The notes under the pieces were generated by a model. That model did no database searches and was not told the DNA's origin. It was given only the letters and a program-made list of their open reading frames with translations. A DNA stretch of 64,000 nt, taken from Pycnococcus provasolii (lineage: Eukaryota > Chlorophyta > Pseudoscourfieldiophyceae > Pseudoscourfieldiales). Positions 30,882-40,687 of the stretch are shown piece by piece. Both the position numbers and the translations under genes were made by a program. Within the stretch, counting starts at the first letter, position 1. The number at the start of each line of letters is the position of its first letter. The stretch lies in contig CP150569.1 of NCBI GenBank assembly GCA_049487715.1, positions 434,001 to 498,000 of the forward strand. The letters are read 5' to 3'.

Positions 30882-31829
30882 TTACATCGGAGCGCAGGGC
30901 GCGCACGCTTCGCATTCAGGCGAAGAGAAGCACGTCGTCGCGCTCTCGCCGCAAGCATGGCAGAACTTTTCGTCGAACTCGGGATTCGCATGCATATTCC
31001 ATATCCTAAAACAGTCATAGCAAAACGGCTTTGACGTGTTGTACTTGATTGTGCAAGCGCATCGAACGCAACTCCCGTGCAGTTGCCATAGGCACCTTGG
31101 TCCGCTTCCCGCGGGTGCGGCTTGTGAGGAACGCGCGTGACGAGGAGGAGTGTCAGGCGCAAGCGCAGCGCCTGTACCGAACGCGAGTCGCGGCGTCGAA
31201 GCTGGCAGTGATGGTGGCGGCATTGTTGGTGATGCTTGCGCTGCTTGCGAAGATGGTGGAGAATCTGGCTCGAGAGGGTCGCACTTGACGAACACTTGCG
31301 GCACTGAAGAAACATCGCTCGCAACAGGCTGCCCAAGCCTCCTCTTCTCAATCAGTTCTTCAAATCTCTTCTCAATCATGGTGTCCAGCTCTTCAAGCCA
31401 GCGTTCGCGGTCCTCCCTCACACATTCGCTTGCGAAGTGCCCAGGTGCGCCGCACTTAAAGCAAAGGTCTTGCAGCGTCACGCAAACGTCTCTCAGCCCG
31501 ACTAGTTCCGAGTAACTTAACACCGGCCTTGTGTACTTCCAACCTCTCGTGTTGGAAATCCCGTGACGTCTCACTCTCTCGAATGTTTCCATCATTTCCC
31601 AGAAGCTCAAGGTCCACCCACTTTGTCTCTGTGTGATGGGCGCTTCCACACCTTGAATTCCCCCACGAGCACGCACGAACGGAGACGGGTGGTGCCATGC
31701 ACCAAGTCTTCTCATGAGGTTAGACGCGGCACCGACGTACACGCTTTTAGAATCACCGCACCGCACGACATAGACACCTTCGCAGTGAGGAAGGTCGGAA
31801 GGCTTACTTATTAAGTACAAGTCACTCAT
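30882..31829 (-). CDS. GIY-YIG nuclease-like protein with CCHC knuckle and C-terminal zinc ribbon
   Basis: 315 residues from ATG 31829. Residues ~15-100 form a GIY-YIG-type domain: EGVYVVRC...SVYVGAASNLMRRLGAWH, with the two signature strands and the conserved Arg, and a later FWEMMETFE that may hold the metal-binding Glu. At ~135 is a CCHC zinc knuckle (CFKCGAPGHFASEC). After a Pro/Ser-rich linker, the C-terminus has paired CxxC ribbons (CVRCACTIKYN, PFCYDCFRIW, KFCHACGE), a pattern also found beside phospholipase-D-like nucleases. GIY-YIG enzymes cut DNA. The combination is unusual. The gene is convergent with cofilin, with a gap of only 65 bp. Confidence 0.7.
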   Translation of the reverse strand: MSDLYLISKPSDLPHCEGVYVVRCGDSKSVYVGAASNLMRRLGAWHHPSPFVRARGGIQGVEAPITQRQSGWTLSFWEMMETFERVRRHGISNTRGWKYTRPVLSYSELVGLRDVCVTLQDLCFKCGAPGHFASECVREDRERWLEELDTMIEKRFEELIEKRRLGQPVASDVSSVPQVFVKCDPLEPDSPPSSQAAQASPTMPPPSLPASTPRLAFGTGAALAPDTPPRHARSSQAAPAGSGPRCLWQLHGSCVRCACTIKYNTSKPFCYDCFRIWNMHANPEFDEKFCHACGESATTCFSSPECEACAPCAPM

Positions 31830-31953
31830 GGGATACAAGAGGACATGAACGAGCTGACATAAATTGATTGCAGAATGAGAGGGCGAGCTTTGCTTTGCTG
31901 ATGAAGTGATGAGGGCGAGGCCCGCTTAAAAAAAAAAACACAAAACGAGAGAA

Positions 31954-32023
31954 CTAACCCTAACCCTAACCCTAACCCTAGCCCTAACCCGGAATCAGGA
32001 TTCCCTAACCCTAACCCTAACCC
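31954..32023. repeat. Telomere-like arrays in a divergent promoter
   Basis: Six to seven CCCTAA units (31954-31990, one altered to CCCTAG), then GGAATCAGGATT, then three more units (32003-32023) followed by GATTCC repeats. The array lies between the GIY-YIG gene (minus) and V-ATPase subunit D (plus), about 100 bp from either start. Confidence 0.9.
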
Positions 32024-32123
32024 GATTCCCAGGATTCCGATTCCGATTCCGATTCCCCCCTTTGGGCTTTGGGAATTAAAGTTACGCATTTTCATCGGCG
32101 TCATTGTCGTCGTCATTGCTCGA

Positions 32124-32939
32124 ATGAGTTCTTCGTCTGGTCAGTCGCGTTTAAGTGTCGCACCCACCGTGACAGTTTTAGCTGTCATCAAGACGCGTTT
32201 ACTTGGCGCATCCAAAGGACACGCTTTGTTAAAGAAAAAAGCTGATGCACTCACGTTACGATTCCGTTTGTTAGTCAAACGTCTCGAAGCACTCTCTGAG
32301 CGCATTTCCGCAAGTAGTGGAGAAGCGTCATTCTCCATGCTTCAAGTCAGATTCGCGTGTGGAGAACAAATCAAACACACCATCTTAGACGGCGCGTCGT
32401 CATCCAAAGCGCTCGTTAAAGTGGAGCCGTCCACCGATAACGTCGCCGGTGTGCAACTGCCCGTGTTCACACTCGTCGGAGGAGGTGGGAACGCGGCAGG
32501 AGGAGGAGCGGGAGATGACAGCCAACAGCAAAATAGACCTGTCGCGCTTCCAGAACAGCTCGAGCTCGCTGGACTTGCGAAAGGAGGACAGCAGCTGCAC
32601 GGTGCAGCTGGCTGGTACGCGGAGCTTACGCGGCTGTACGTGGAGATGGCGAGCCTGCAGACGTCGTTCGCCGCACTCGACGAGGCTATCAGAACCACGA
32701 ACCGGCGCGTGAACGCGCTTGAAAACGTTGTCAAGCCACGTTTGGCGAACACAGTGGCGTACATCAAGAGCGAGCTCGACGAACTTGAGCGTGAGGAGTT
32801 TTTTCGTCTCAAGAAGGTGCAGGCGAAGAAAAAGAAGGACATGGAGAAGGCGCAGTTGGCTGAGCAAGCGACGGCGGCAAGCAGCCTGTTAGAGGCTGGC
32901 GGTGCCGTGGGTGATGCTGACGACGACCTGCTCTTCTAA
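32124..32939 (+). CDS. V-type H+-ATPase subunit D
   Basis: 271 residues, close to the usual ~250-260. Subunit D is the coiled-coil central rotor stalk that couples ATP hydrolysis in V1 to proton flow. The start fits the family well (SVAPTVTVLAVIKTRLLGASKGHALLKKKADAL...). A second coiled-coil arm follows (LETLQTSF-like ASLQTSFAALDEAIR, NRRVNALENVVKPRL...YIKSELDELEREEFFRLKKVQAKKK). A Gly/Gln-rich insertion around 118-145 is not typical. It probably acts at the vacuole and other endomembranes. The ATG at 32124 is well placed just after the divergent promoter. Confidence 0.95.
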   Translation: MSSSSGQSRLSVAPTVTVLAVIKTRLLGASKGHALLKKKADALTLRFRLLVKRLEALSERISASSGEASFSMLQVRFACGEQIKHTILDGASSSKALVKVEPSTDNVAGVQLPVFTLVGGGGNAAGGGAGDDSQQQNRPVALPEQLELAGLAKGGQQLHGAAGWYAELTRLYVEMASLQTSFAALDEAIRTTNRRVNALENVVKPRLANTVAYIKSELDELEREEFFRLKKVQAKKKKDMEKAQLAEQATAASSLLEAGGAVGDADDDLLF

Positions 32940-33084
32940 GGCTCTTCGTACGGCCGTTCTTTCTCTGTAACTTTAGACTATGAAATTGTCTTTCTACAAA
33001 ACTCACATCCACCACCACACCTCTTTTGGACAAGGGTTTGGTTTTACACAATTGCTTTTTTCTTGTTATTCCTTCCCAGCATGC

Positions 33085-35220
33085 TTATTGTGTACCGAGT
33101 GCCGCTTGCGCGGCTCTTTCACCAGCTATATTTGCTCTTTCGCGGATCGTGGTGATACAGTAGTTCACTAATTCCGTCATCTTGATACTCAGCAGCGAGT
33201 CGATCGGGGCAATCTGCATATTCTCCACATCTCCTGCGTCGAAGCCTGCCTCCGTCATCATCTGAACAACAATCGTGCGAAGCTTGGCACATGCTGTGTT
33301 CGCCACCGAGCCAAGTTGCTCGACACGTACGCCGTTGCTCGGTGTTTGGCTGCCACGAATAGCCGGCGGCGCCGGCGGTGCCATGTGGGATGGAAATACG
33401 CTGCCGCCACCTCCGCCGCCGCCACCACCACCGCCGCCGCCGCCGCCGCCGCCGCTTGTGCTAGGTGCTCCTCCATCCGCGTCGAGCTTCAAGCGCTTCT
33501 CCGAACGTTCATTTGCTTCCCTCTCGAGCTGACTGATGCGCTGTTGAAGTTCCGCCCTGGTTTTCTCCGCCTCCTCCTCCTCCAATCTCTTCCTCTCTCT
33601 TCTCTGCTGCTCCTGTTGTTTCTTCAAGTCGGCAGCGCTCATCACATGCTCGCCTGTGTTTGCGTAGATGGCGCTGGTCTCGTTGTCCCAATTCTCCTCC
33701 GGTGTGCTGTGGCTCTGGAATCTCGGGTCAGGATGCATATGGCAAAACCAACTTTCGGGCAGGTCTGATGCCTTGAATCCCTTGGGCATCGTCCGCCACT
33801 TTAGGCACTGCGGGAAGTCGCACTGCACCCACAGAACGTCCGGATCTAACTTACGTTTCGGCCGTGGACGCGACGTGCCGGCGGCACTCGACGCATTCAT
33901 GCGACGAGCCTGCTCCTCCTCCTCTTTATCTTGCTCCTCCTTGGCAGACCAGTACGTCGCGAGTATGTCAGCGAGGCGTTTGGTCAGATTGCGGTACACC
34001 GTCGAGTCAACGAAGTCCTGCTTATTGTGCGAAACCTGCAAGAAGTCAGCCTCGACAATTCCCAGCACACCAGCACCCTTCTCGTTCTGCTGCTGCTGTA
34101 TGCCGAGGCGAAGGAAAGGCTTTATGAGACGGTTGCGGTGGTAAATCATAAAGCCGTAGTCGTGGTCCGCATCCATCGTCGTCAGACCGAGGTCGATCGT
34201 TGCCGTGGCATTCTCGAAGTTGAATCCTCCGGAGGTGGTCTTAGGCCTGTACGTATCCCTCATACGCTTCACAAGCTTTCCCTCCAGCCGCAGCGACTTG
34301 ACCTTCTTTCCACGCAGGAAGATCTGCATGCGTGGCAGCTTGTACAGCACGCTCAGGTACGCTCGAAGCGACACGTTAATGTCCTTGTCGATGCGATCCG
34401 GCGTCGTACCTTCCTTGTCGTACACGACATCTTCTTTCGTGCCGTGTTCAAAGTCTAGTTCGAGGTTTCCTTGGTCCTTGCGCAGGTTGAACAGTATGAC
34501 GATGGTTCCCGTCTTGCGATCTCCGGCGAAGTGGTCGAGCACCTTCACCTGGTTCATGAGCGCCTCCTCTGTATTAAAGACGGAGTACTTGGTGATGGCT
34601 GCCAGGCTCTCCGTCGTTTCCTCCGGCGTTCCCGAGACGACGCGCGCGTCGTCGTCGTTGGACCACGTCACCATGGGTATGCGCACGTCCTCAATTTTTT
34701 CCTCGCGCAGGAAGGTTTGGCTGAGGAACCCGACGCTTTTCGTCTCGTTGCACTTGGTGAAGACGAGCGCGTCGTCGGCAAGCCTCATGCTTCCGCTTTT
34801 GAATCCGTTTCCGTACTGTCCAATTTGCTGTCCCGACTTTTCGCTGAATCCGAACCCGAGCATTTTCGAGAGTGTGCTTTGGTCGATTCCCGGCCCGTTG
34901 TCCATGAGCACGAGGCACTCCACCCCACCAACTTCCGGTCCACTTTTGAAGTCAATAACAAACTGCGTCGCGCACACTCCACTGTCCAGTGCGTTATCAA
35001 CAAGTTCGGCGATCGCGCCGAACGGGTGTTTGTGCGAGGTGGCGTTGGACACGAGGTACTTGGCGGTGACGCGCGAGTGCTGCACGTGCTGGTAGGCATG
35101 GCAAGATAAACCCGCACCACCACCAGCAGGAGCACCAGCAGCACCAGCAGCACCAGCAGCACCGTCATCCCCTTCACCGTCGACAACCACCACGACAGAG
35201 TCTTCCGGGAGAGGCGCCAT
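33085..35220 (-). CDS. MORC-family GHKL ATPase with CW zinc finger
   Basis: 711 residues from ATG 35220. The order is: an acidic Gly/Ala-rich N-terminus, a GHKL ATPase (AIAELVDNALDSG at ~70, LMDNGPGID at ~107, IGQYGNGFKSGS at ~137), an S5-like transducer to ~400 ending near the DFLQVSHNKQDF segment, a CW zinc finger at ~461-493 (VQCDFPQCLKWRTMPKG...WFCHMHPDP), a coiled coil (QRRERKRLEEEEAEKTR), a run of ~17 Gly at ~587, and a C-terminal helical domain. MORC proteins compact chromatin, and CW fingers read H3K4 methylation. This order matches animal MORC2/3/4 and plant CW-containing relatives. It acts in the nucleus. The 5' ORF extension to 35322 is ignored as non-coding. Confidence 0.92.
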   Translation of the reverse strand: MAPLPEDSVVVVVDGEGDDGAAGAAGAAGAPAGGGAGLSCHAYQHVQHSRVTAKYLVSNATSHKHPFGAIAELVDNALDSGVCATQFVIDFKSGPEVGGVECLVLMDNGPGIDQSTLSKMLGFGFSEKSGQQIGQYGNGFKSGSMRLADDALVFTKCNETKSVGFLSQTFLREEKIEDVRIPMVTWSNDDDARVVSGTPEETTESLAAITKYSVFNTEEALMNQVKVLDHFAGDRKTGTIVILFNLRKDQGNLELDFEHGTKEDVVYDKEGTTPDRIDKDINVSLRAYLSVLYKLPRMQIFLRGKKVKSLRLEGKLVKRMRDTYRPKTTSGGFNFENATATIDLGLTTMDADHDYGFMIYHRNRLIKPFLRLGIQQQQNEKGAGVLGIVEADFLQVSHNKQDFVDSTVYRNLTKRLADILATYWSAKEEQDKEEEEQARRMNASSAAGTSRPRPKRKLDPDVLWVQCDFPQCLKWRTMPKGFKASDLPESWFCHMHPDPRFQSHSTPEENWDNETSAIYANTGEHVMSAADLKKQQEQQRRERKRLEEEEAEKTRAELQQRISQLEREANERSEKRLKLDADGGAPSTSGGGGGGGGGGGGGGGGGSVFPSHMAPPAPPAIRGSQTPSNGVRVEQLGSVANTACAKLRTIVVQMMTEAGFDAGDVENMQIAPIDSLLSIKMTELVNYCITTIRERANIAGERAAQAALGTQ

Positions 35221-35551
35221 GAGAGCGAGAAGAGAAGGTTTAAAAACGGTTTTCCGAGAATGAAGAATTGAAGACGCGAAAAAAGACGAGAAAAAAAAAG
35301 TCCCAGAAAGTTGTCTTCTCACCTCTCCCGGGCCCTCCCGGAGCTCCCCTCCCCTCCCCTCCCCTCCGCCCCCGGGGGGGGCCCCGACCTCATATGAGCC
35401 TTCTCCCGCCTTCTCCCGGGTGGGTGGGTGGGGCCCCCGCCTCCCTCGCTAGTAGGGCCCCGCCGGTGCTTGAGCGCGTTGCTTTCTCTCCGGTTTCTCC
35501 AGCTCGTCGAAGAAGTATCTTACTTTCGCAGATGGTGGATTCAGCGGTTTA

Positions 35552-35798
35552 TCACTTTTTCCTTTCTTGTCCACTCCCACCACTATCGCGCTCTTCCATA
35601 TTGCTCTGCAGCTGCTTCACCATGGACTGGAGGGCCGCCGTCCTCGCCTCCTCCATCGCTTGCTGGCGTTCCGCCACGCTCTTCCTCTTCTCCTTGCGCT
35701 CAGTGGCTGCAGCTGTAGCACGAGCCGCGTCCGTGACACCTGTCGCCTCCCTCGTCGCTGCCTACTGTCGCACCCGTCGCCGCAATAACGGGTGACAT
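35552..35798 (-). CDS. Possible small coiled-coil protein with a one-base frame shift
   Basis: ATG 35798 opens MSPVIAATGATVGSDE. If one G of the GGG near 35765 is skipped, the frame continues ATGVTDAARATAAATERK, a charged helix (VAERQQAMEEARTAALQSMV) and ends at a TGA at 35552-35554, about 81 residues. The amphipathic helix looks coded rather than random. No family is recognised. It would share its 5' side with nothing close. Without the shift both frames are short, so this remains tentative. Confidence 0.35.
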
Positions 35799-36815
35799 CA
35801 ACGCGTTTACCGGCTCGCTAGAAATCAGCGACTACGAACTGCATTTACCTGGAATAATTACTCAAGACGGTAATGATGGAGACGATATGTAATAAGTGGC
35901 TATGGACCACTGACGCGCTTCAGCTGGCGGCGCGCTGGCGGCTACACTACTTTTACTTTACTATTGTAATATCATTCTCTCTTTCTACTTACTTCTTTAC
36001 TTGTTCACGAACCCTACAGCGCCATGGCTGCTCCCTATTCCGTTACATCTCCACTTAATGAATTCAATCCTCCGACTACTGACAGATGCCACTCTGTAAT
36101 ATCTGTCAAACCACCCACCAAACTATTAGACAACCGTCGATCCAGGCGCCAATCCTAGATCTGCTCACAGCCGTCCATCATACTAATTATTCCATGTAAA
36201 CCAGGTACCCATTGTTGAACGGATACCTGTCCAACCAAACCCCTAACTGCATGCTGATCCATCGCTCACCTCCGCCATACAGCGCCAATAATGTGCGTAG
36301 TACGGGCAATCCGACCATGGCGGAGAAACGTGGAAAGTCATGCCGCTGGTCGTGGTAGCTTCGAACTTGCTTAAGTCGGCTACGTTAAGGCCGTTCGTGA
36401 TGTTCGCCGCGGGCATACCTGTACCCTCCGTCCCTCCCTCATAGGGGAACTCGAGCGGTGTTAAATTAGAGTCTTTCCTGACTTGTGATATGGTTCAATG
36501 ATGAATCCCGATGAGACCAGGCCGAACCACGGAACCCGCCAGACAGAGGCGAGAGAGGCTCGAAAACCAACGGTAAGACGCAAGCGTGACGCCGCCAAAT
36601 ACAGTCATGGCGCGCGAGCGGGTGGACCCGCGTCGTGCCGGAGCCGCGCAGCGCAAGGCGGGCCGTCCCTTTGACGCGCTGCTATTTACCTTAGTTGGTA
36701 TACATAGGGAGGGGGCTCTTGCTTTATTACTATACGTCAATACGTGAGTAAGCTACATACATATTCATTCGTCACTTACATAGTTGTCTAAGATTATACA
36801 TGTGCTTCTATTTCT
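35799..36815. other. Intergenic stretch, no gene seen
   Basis: About 1 kb of mixed composition with an AT-rich portion (35940-36250). None of the frames has coding character. The end near 36780 is the probable 3' UTR of the Lys-rich protein gene. Confidence 0.5.
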
Positions 36816-37433
36816 TTACAAGTCCTCCTTCTCTTTTGGCCTCTCAGATTTCTTCTTCTTCTTCTTCGTCTTCTTCGTCTTCTTCTTTGTTGACGTTGCT
36901 TGAGAAGACACCTCGTCAGCGCTATTGGTGTCGCCGTCTCGTGTGACTTTCGCTGACGCCGACGCCGACCAGCTTGCACCCTTACTGTTCGTGTCCGGTT
37001 GTTGGTGAATGGTGAACACCGGTTTGGATGCACCCTGCGAGTCGTCGTCGTCGTCCTTGTTTTTGTTTTTGTTTGGATTAGGATACGCTCGTCTCGCGAC
37101 TTTCACCACAGCCTCCTGCTTTTCTTTCTCGGTCGCCTTCTCAATCCACCTCGCCATGAACGGCAGTTGTTGCGCCGCTTCTTCTATAGCTTCTTCGACG
37201 TCGTTCCCCTCCTGCTGTGCGTTGTATACGATCATGCCGTACATGTCCGCGGGGTTGAGGTTTCCTACTTTCGCGTCAGGAAAGCTTCCGTCTTCGTTTT
37301 GCTTCAGGTGTATTTTCTGCGTATTCTCCGAGCGAGCTCCAGCTTGCACAACTGTTACAAGGAGCATGGATACTACTAGGCTCCAAACCAAACCAAACAA
37401 AAGCAAACCAACAGCATGATATTCTCGTTTCAT
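36816..37433 (-). CDS. Secretory or membrane protein with Lys-rich C-terminus, unknown family
   Basis: 205 residues from ATG 37433. A strong N-terminal hydrophobic helix (VGLLLFGLVWSLVVSMLLVTVV) ending in QAGARS is a signal peptide or anchor. A short conserved-looking region follows (NLNPADMYGMIVYNAQQEGNDVEEAIEEAAQQLPFM), then a Pro/Asn/Asp linker and a C-terminal run rich in Lys (KKKTKKTKKKKKKSERPK). The basic tail resembles ER-membrane proteins of the SPCS or TRAP type only in composition. No named domain is seen. Confidence 0.6.
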   Translation of the reverse strand: MKREYHAVGLLLFGLVWSLVVSMLLVTVVQAGARSENTQKIHLKQNEDGSFPDAKVGNLNPADMYGMIVYNAQQEGNDVEEAIEEAAQQLPFMARWIEKATEKEKQEAVVKVARRAYPNPNKNKNKDDDDDSQGASKPVFTIHQQPDTNSKGASWSASASAKVTRDGDTNSADEVSSQATSTKKKTKKTKKKKKKSERPKEKEDL

Positions 37434-37829
37434 AGTCCTCCTAAGAGACCCTGAAATCCTTAAGACCGGCCGAGACATTTATTATGGGTGGTGTCATCGG
37501 CATGGGCCGCCGGGTGAAATGATTCATTCGGGGTTGCCAAAAACGTGGGTTCACTAGGGGTTCGACTTGTCCCCCCTGGGCCTGACTGCACCTGCGCCCC
37601 ATTTTTTCCGCCATTCCACTTTCGCAGCACCCCACGGGTCGATCCTGGTGTGCGCGTGTCTCCCACTAGTGCACTCTTTGTATGTCAGCACTTTTACCAT
37701 CGTTCTCGGAGAAGACTTCAACTCTTCACTGTGCATCCCGCCGTACCTGCACTTTTTTAAGGGGTTCCGCCACGGACTCCTACCCGCTACCGCCCTTACA
37801 TCTCGTCGTCCTTGCGATCGTGCGCTCGG

Positions 37830-37847
37830 AGGGTTAGGGCTAGGGGT
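37830..37847. repeat. Short telomere-like sequence
   Basis: GGGTTAGGGCTAGGGG, an imperfect TTAGGG pair about 50 bp upstream of the likely start of the mitochondrial-carrier gene. Confidence 0.7.
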
Positions 37848-37895
37848 TCGGTAGCACAGCGAGCACTCTCGTCATCGTCATCGTCAACGGCGTTG

Positions 37896-39051
37896 ATGGT
37901 GATGGCGCCTCGTCGCGTGGACGTCGCACACGATGGTGCACACAGCATCTCTCCCTCCGGATCGCACATGGAGAAGGGGATCGTCGACATCGCACATGAC
38001 TCGCAAGCAGACTCGTCTCCACCAAAACAAACCGCCGACTCAACACAACACCGCAAACTCGCTTATGGCTTGCTCGCAATATTCATGCTGCTCATCGTGA
38101 TGTCGTCCATGTACGACCCGCCGCCTGCAACCGCCGCGACCGCCGCCGCGGCGGCAGCCGGCAAAGGCCCGCTCGAACTCGCACTGGCAAAGGCGTTCCG
38201 GGGAGGACTCGGCGGAGTCGCTGGAGGCGTCGTGCAAGTGATGACGTTCATGTGGCTGCGAACGGCGATGAACTACCAGTACGCCAACGGAGGCGGGCTC
38301 ATGGAAGCGCTTAATGCGCTCTGGCGCGAAAACGGAATCAGACGCCTTTACCAAGGTTGGAGCTTTGCTATCGTGCAGGCTCCGCTGTCACGGTTCGGAG
38401 ATACGTTCGCGAACGCGGGTGTTCTGGCGGTGTTTTCCATTTACTATGGTGAGGGTGTGAACGTGGGCATCGCGTCCTTCCTCGCCAGCGGTGCTGGTAG
38501 CCTTTTTAAGGTTGCGCTGATGCCGATTGACGCGTACAAGACGACATTCCAGGTGCGCGGGCCGCAGGCGGCAGCGATTCTGATGTCCCGCGTGCGAAGC
38601 AACGGCGTTGGCGAGCTGTATAGCGGCTTGTTTGCGAACCTCGCCGCGAACTGGGTGGGTTCGTACCCATGGTTTCTAACGTACAATTTCTGCCAGACGC
38701 ACCTATTTGTTGGCATGGGCGACGCCCTCCTCCTCCTCCTCCTCCTCCGCTTCTACGGCGCTACTTCTTCTTTCGCCCGGACTGCTTGTGCTCGTCAAAG
38801 ACGCTCTGAGCGGCATATGCGCATCGGCGGTGAGTGACACGTGTTCGAATTCTCTTCGCGTGATCAAGGCGTACAAGCAGACGTCTCTTGAGGCGAATTT
38901 GCGGTACGACCAGGTTGTTCGTCGCATCGTGTTTGAGCGCGGCTTGGGCGGCTTGTTTACGTCCGGGTTGGGCACGCGCGTTTTGGTGAACTGCATGCAA
39001 GGCGCGTGCTTTTCGATTGTGTGGAAGGCGGTGGAGCGCGGCCTCGTCTAA
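37896..39051 (+). CDS. Mitochondrial carrier family (SLC25-type) protein, one-base frame shift
   Basis: Two frames make one protein of ~385 residues. Frame 1 starts at ATG 37896 and is good to about THLFVGMGDA. Frame 2 resumes ASTALLLLSPGLLVLVKDALSG and ends at 39051. Skipping one C in the GCCC near 38719-38722 joins them cleanly. After an N-terminal soluble part and one extra hydrophobic helix come three Solcar-like repeats: FRGGLGGVAGGVVQVMTF...LWRENGIRRLYQG, FKVALMPIDAYKTTFQV (the PxDxxK signature), and SDTCSNSLRVIKAYKQT...GLGGLFTSGLGTRV. Such carriers move metabolites over organelle inner membranes. The first repeat lacks the standard PxDxxK, so this is a divergent member. The substrate is unknown. 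Confidence 0.75.
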
Positions 39052-39144
39052 TAATGTTCGTGTAGACGTTTTCCCTTACTACTATCCCGCTCATTGGTTA
39101 TTACTTGATTATTACAGTTAGGGCAAACACAGCACAGCAGCTAG

Positions 39145-40575
39145 CTACGCCAGCAGGAAGCCGCGCCGCGTGCCAAAGACGATGCGGCGCGCAGTGCCTC
39201 CTCCTCCTCGGAGCGCGTCCCAGCCGAGGAGCACCGCCGGCTCGTCCTCTCCCGCCCCAAGCGCCGCAAACCCGGGCAGATCGCCCACCAAAACGGGCAC
39301 GTCCGCGAGTTGAACGCCGTCCGCGGCGACGGCGACGGCGTGCTCCGATGCGACGAGCCTGATTGGCGCAACGCCGCCAGCGCCGCCGACCCACGCGGCG
39401 CCGCGCTCTGGCTTCGGCGGCGGCGGCGGTGACTGAAACATCGACAGCAAGCCGCCGGTTGGTGGTGCGCTTGGCGGTGCGGCATCGGCGTCTGCCATGA
39501 GCGTCACGCCGGCAGCGTCAGCCGCGGCGCGATTCAAAATTGTAATTGGCGCACCCGTGTCGAGGAGCCCACGCATCGGCGGCCCACCGTTCACGCTCAC
39601 CATCACAATGGGCAAACCTCCAGGCCCACTCGCGTCCACTGCGATGCGTCGTAGCCCCGACTCCGCCATGGCGGCATCAGCATCAAAGGCGGCGTGGAAG
39701 AGCGCGGTGTGGTTGCCGGTGCCCGCGTTCACGCGCACGTCGATGGCGTCGAACGAGTCGAAGAACGGCTTTCCAAGGATTCCCGCAACCCCCGGCGTCG
39801 GCACAAAGAGCGCGGCGGCGTTGAACCCCGTGATGAAGGCGAAGCGGCGGTCGGGCGGCAGGTAGTCGAGCTGCGTGTCACCGAGCATCACGATCTTGCC
39901 GCTCTGCAGCCCCGCACCGAGCGCACCCGCGCCGGCTGGCTGCTCGCCAACCTCCTCGAGCTGAAGCTCCTGGGCGACGGGCGGGAGCACAATGTCGGCA
40001 GACGAGCCGGTATCGAGCACGAAGTCGAGGGACACTCCGCGCTGTTCCTGCGTCCTCTGATTGCTCGTCGCAAGGTTGGGAAAGCGCAGCGCGAGCGCGA
40101 CGTACTCGCCCGCGGGCATGCCCTCCGCCGGCGCGGGGGAAGGTCGGCGGATCAGCGGCGCGTGCACGAACTCGCCGTTCTCACTCTCCGTGGGTGGCGG
40201 TGCGTACGGTTCGGCGGTCGTGGCATCGGCATCGGCATCGGCTGCTGGCGCATCATCATCTTCGCCGCCGAGCATCTCCGTCAGCGCCGCGATGGTCGAT
40301 GGCCCGGTAGGCGCAAGTTTGTCATCAGCGCTGTCACCACCACCATCACCAGATGACGAAAAGACTACAGGGCATGAACGAGGACGCCTCGGCGCAGACT
40401 TAAAATGAAAATGAAAATTAAAATGAATTTGGGAGCCAGGAGCAGAAACATGTCGGCCTAAACATGGTGAAGTCCCTGAAAAACGCGAGCCTCGAGCTGA
40501 GGTTTTCATTGTGCGCGAGCCTCCAGAGCAGCCAGATACCCTTGATACTAATGGCCATGATGATGCGTGTGCCAT
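39145..40575 (-). CDS. Retropepsin-like double aspartic protease, probably plastid
   Basis: 476 residues from ATG 40575. Two catalytic-type motifs are present: LDFVLDTGSSADIV (~188) and MRGLLDTGAPITIL (~339), each followed by a segment like that of retropepsin-type (clan AA) proteases. Both halves come from one chain, so a pseudo-dimer active site is likely, as in plant-type chloroplast and Ddi1-like relatives. The first ~75 residues are rich in Ser, Gly and basic residues with a FSSSGDGGG stretch, fitting a transit peptide. The protein ends at VFGTRRGFLLA. Substrates are unknown. Its promoter shares a (CCCTAA)9 array with the divergent Mrd1-like gene. Confidence 0.75.
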   Translation of the reverse strand: MAHASSWPLVSRVSGCSGGSRTMKTSARGSRFSGTSPCLGRHVSAPGSQIHFNFHFHFKSAPRRPRSCPVVFSSSGDGGGDSADDKLAPTGPSTIAALTEMLGGEDDDAPAADADADATTAEPYAPPPTESENGEFVHAPLIRRPSPAPAEGMPAGEYVALALRFPNLATSNQRTQEQRGVSLDFVLDTGSSADIVLPPVAQELQLEEVGEQPAGAGALGAGLQSGKIVMLGDTQLDYLPPDRRFAFITGFNAAALFVPTPGVAGILGKPFFDSFDAIDVRVNAGTGNHTALFHAAFDADAAMAESGLRRIAVDASGPGGLPIVMVSVNGGPPMRGLLDTGAPITILNRAAADAAGVTLMADADAAPPSAPPTGGLLSMFQSPPPPPKPERGAAWVGGAGGVAPIRLVASEHAVAVAADGVQLADVPVLVGDLPGFAALGAGEDEPAVLLGWDALRGGGGTARRIVFGTRRGFLLA

Positions 40576-40687
40576 AGATCGCCGAGGGGAACAGCCAACT
40601 GGAACTAAGCCAGTGTGGAGTGGGTGTGACGGGGATTATGAACTGAAAAATCTCAAGGGAAAATCTGAACGAAATCTGAACTGAAAA

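Noticed and set aside
741-32023. A chromosome end or telomere fusion as the cause of the TTAGGG arrays
   Set aside because: There are several separated short arrays with active-looking genes on both sides, and no subtelomeric repeat block, so a single fusion does not explain them.
35268-35795. Plus-strand ORF of 175 codons upstream of the MORC gene
   Set aside because: It is Pro/Arg/Ser-rich, crosses CCCGGG and CCCCT repeats, and conflicts with the better small coiled-coil frame on the minus strand.
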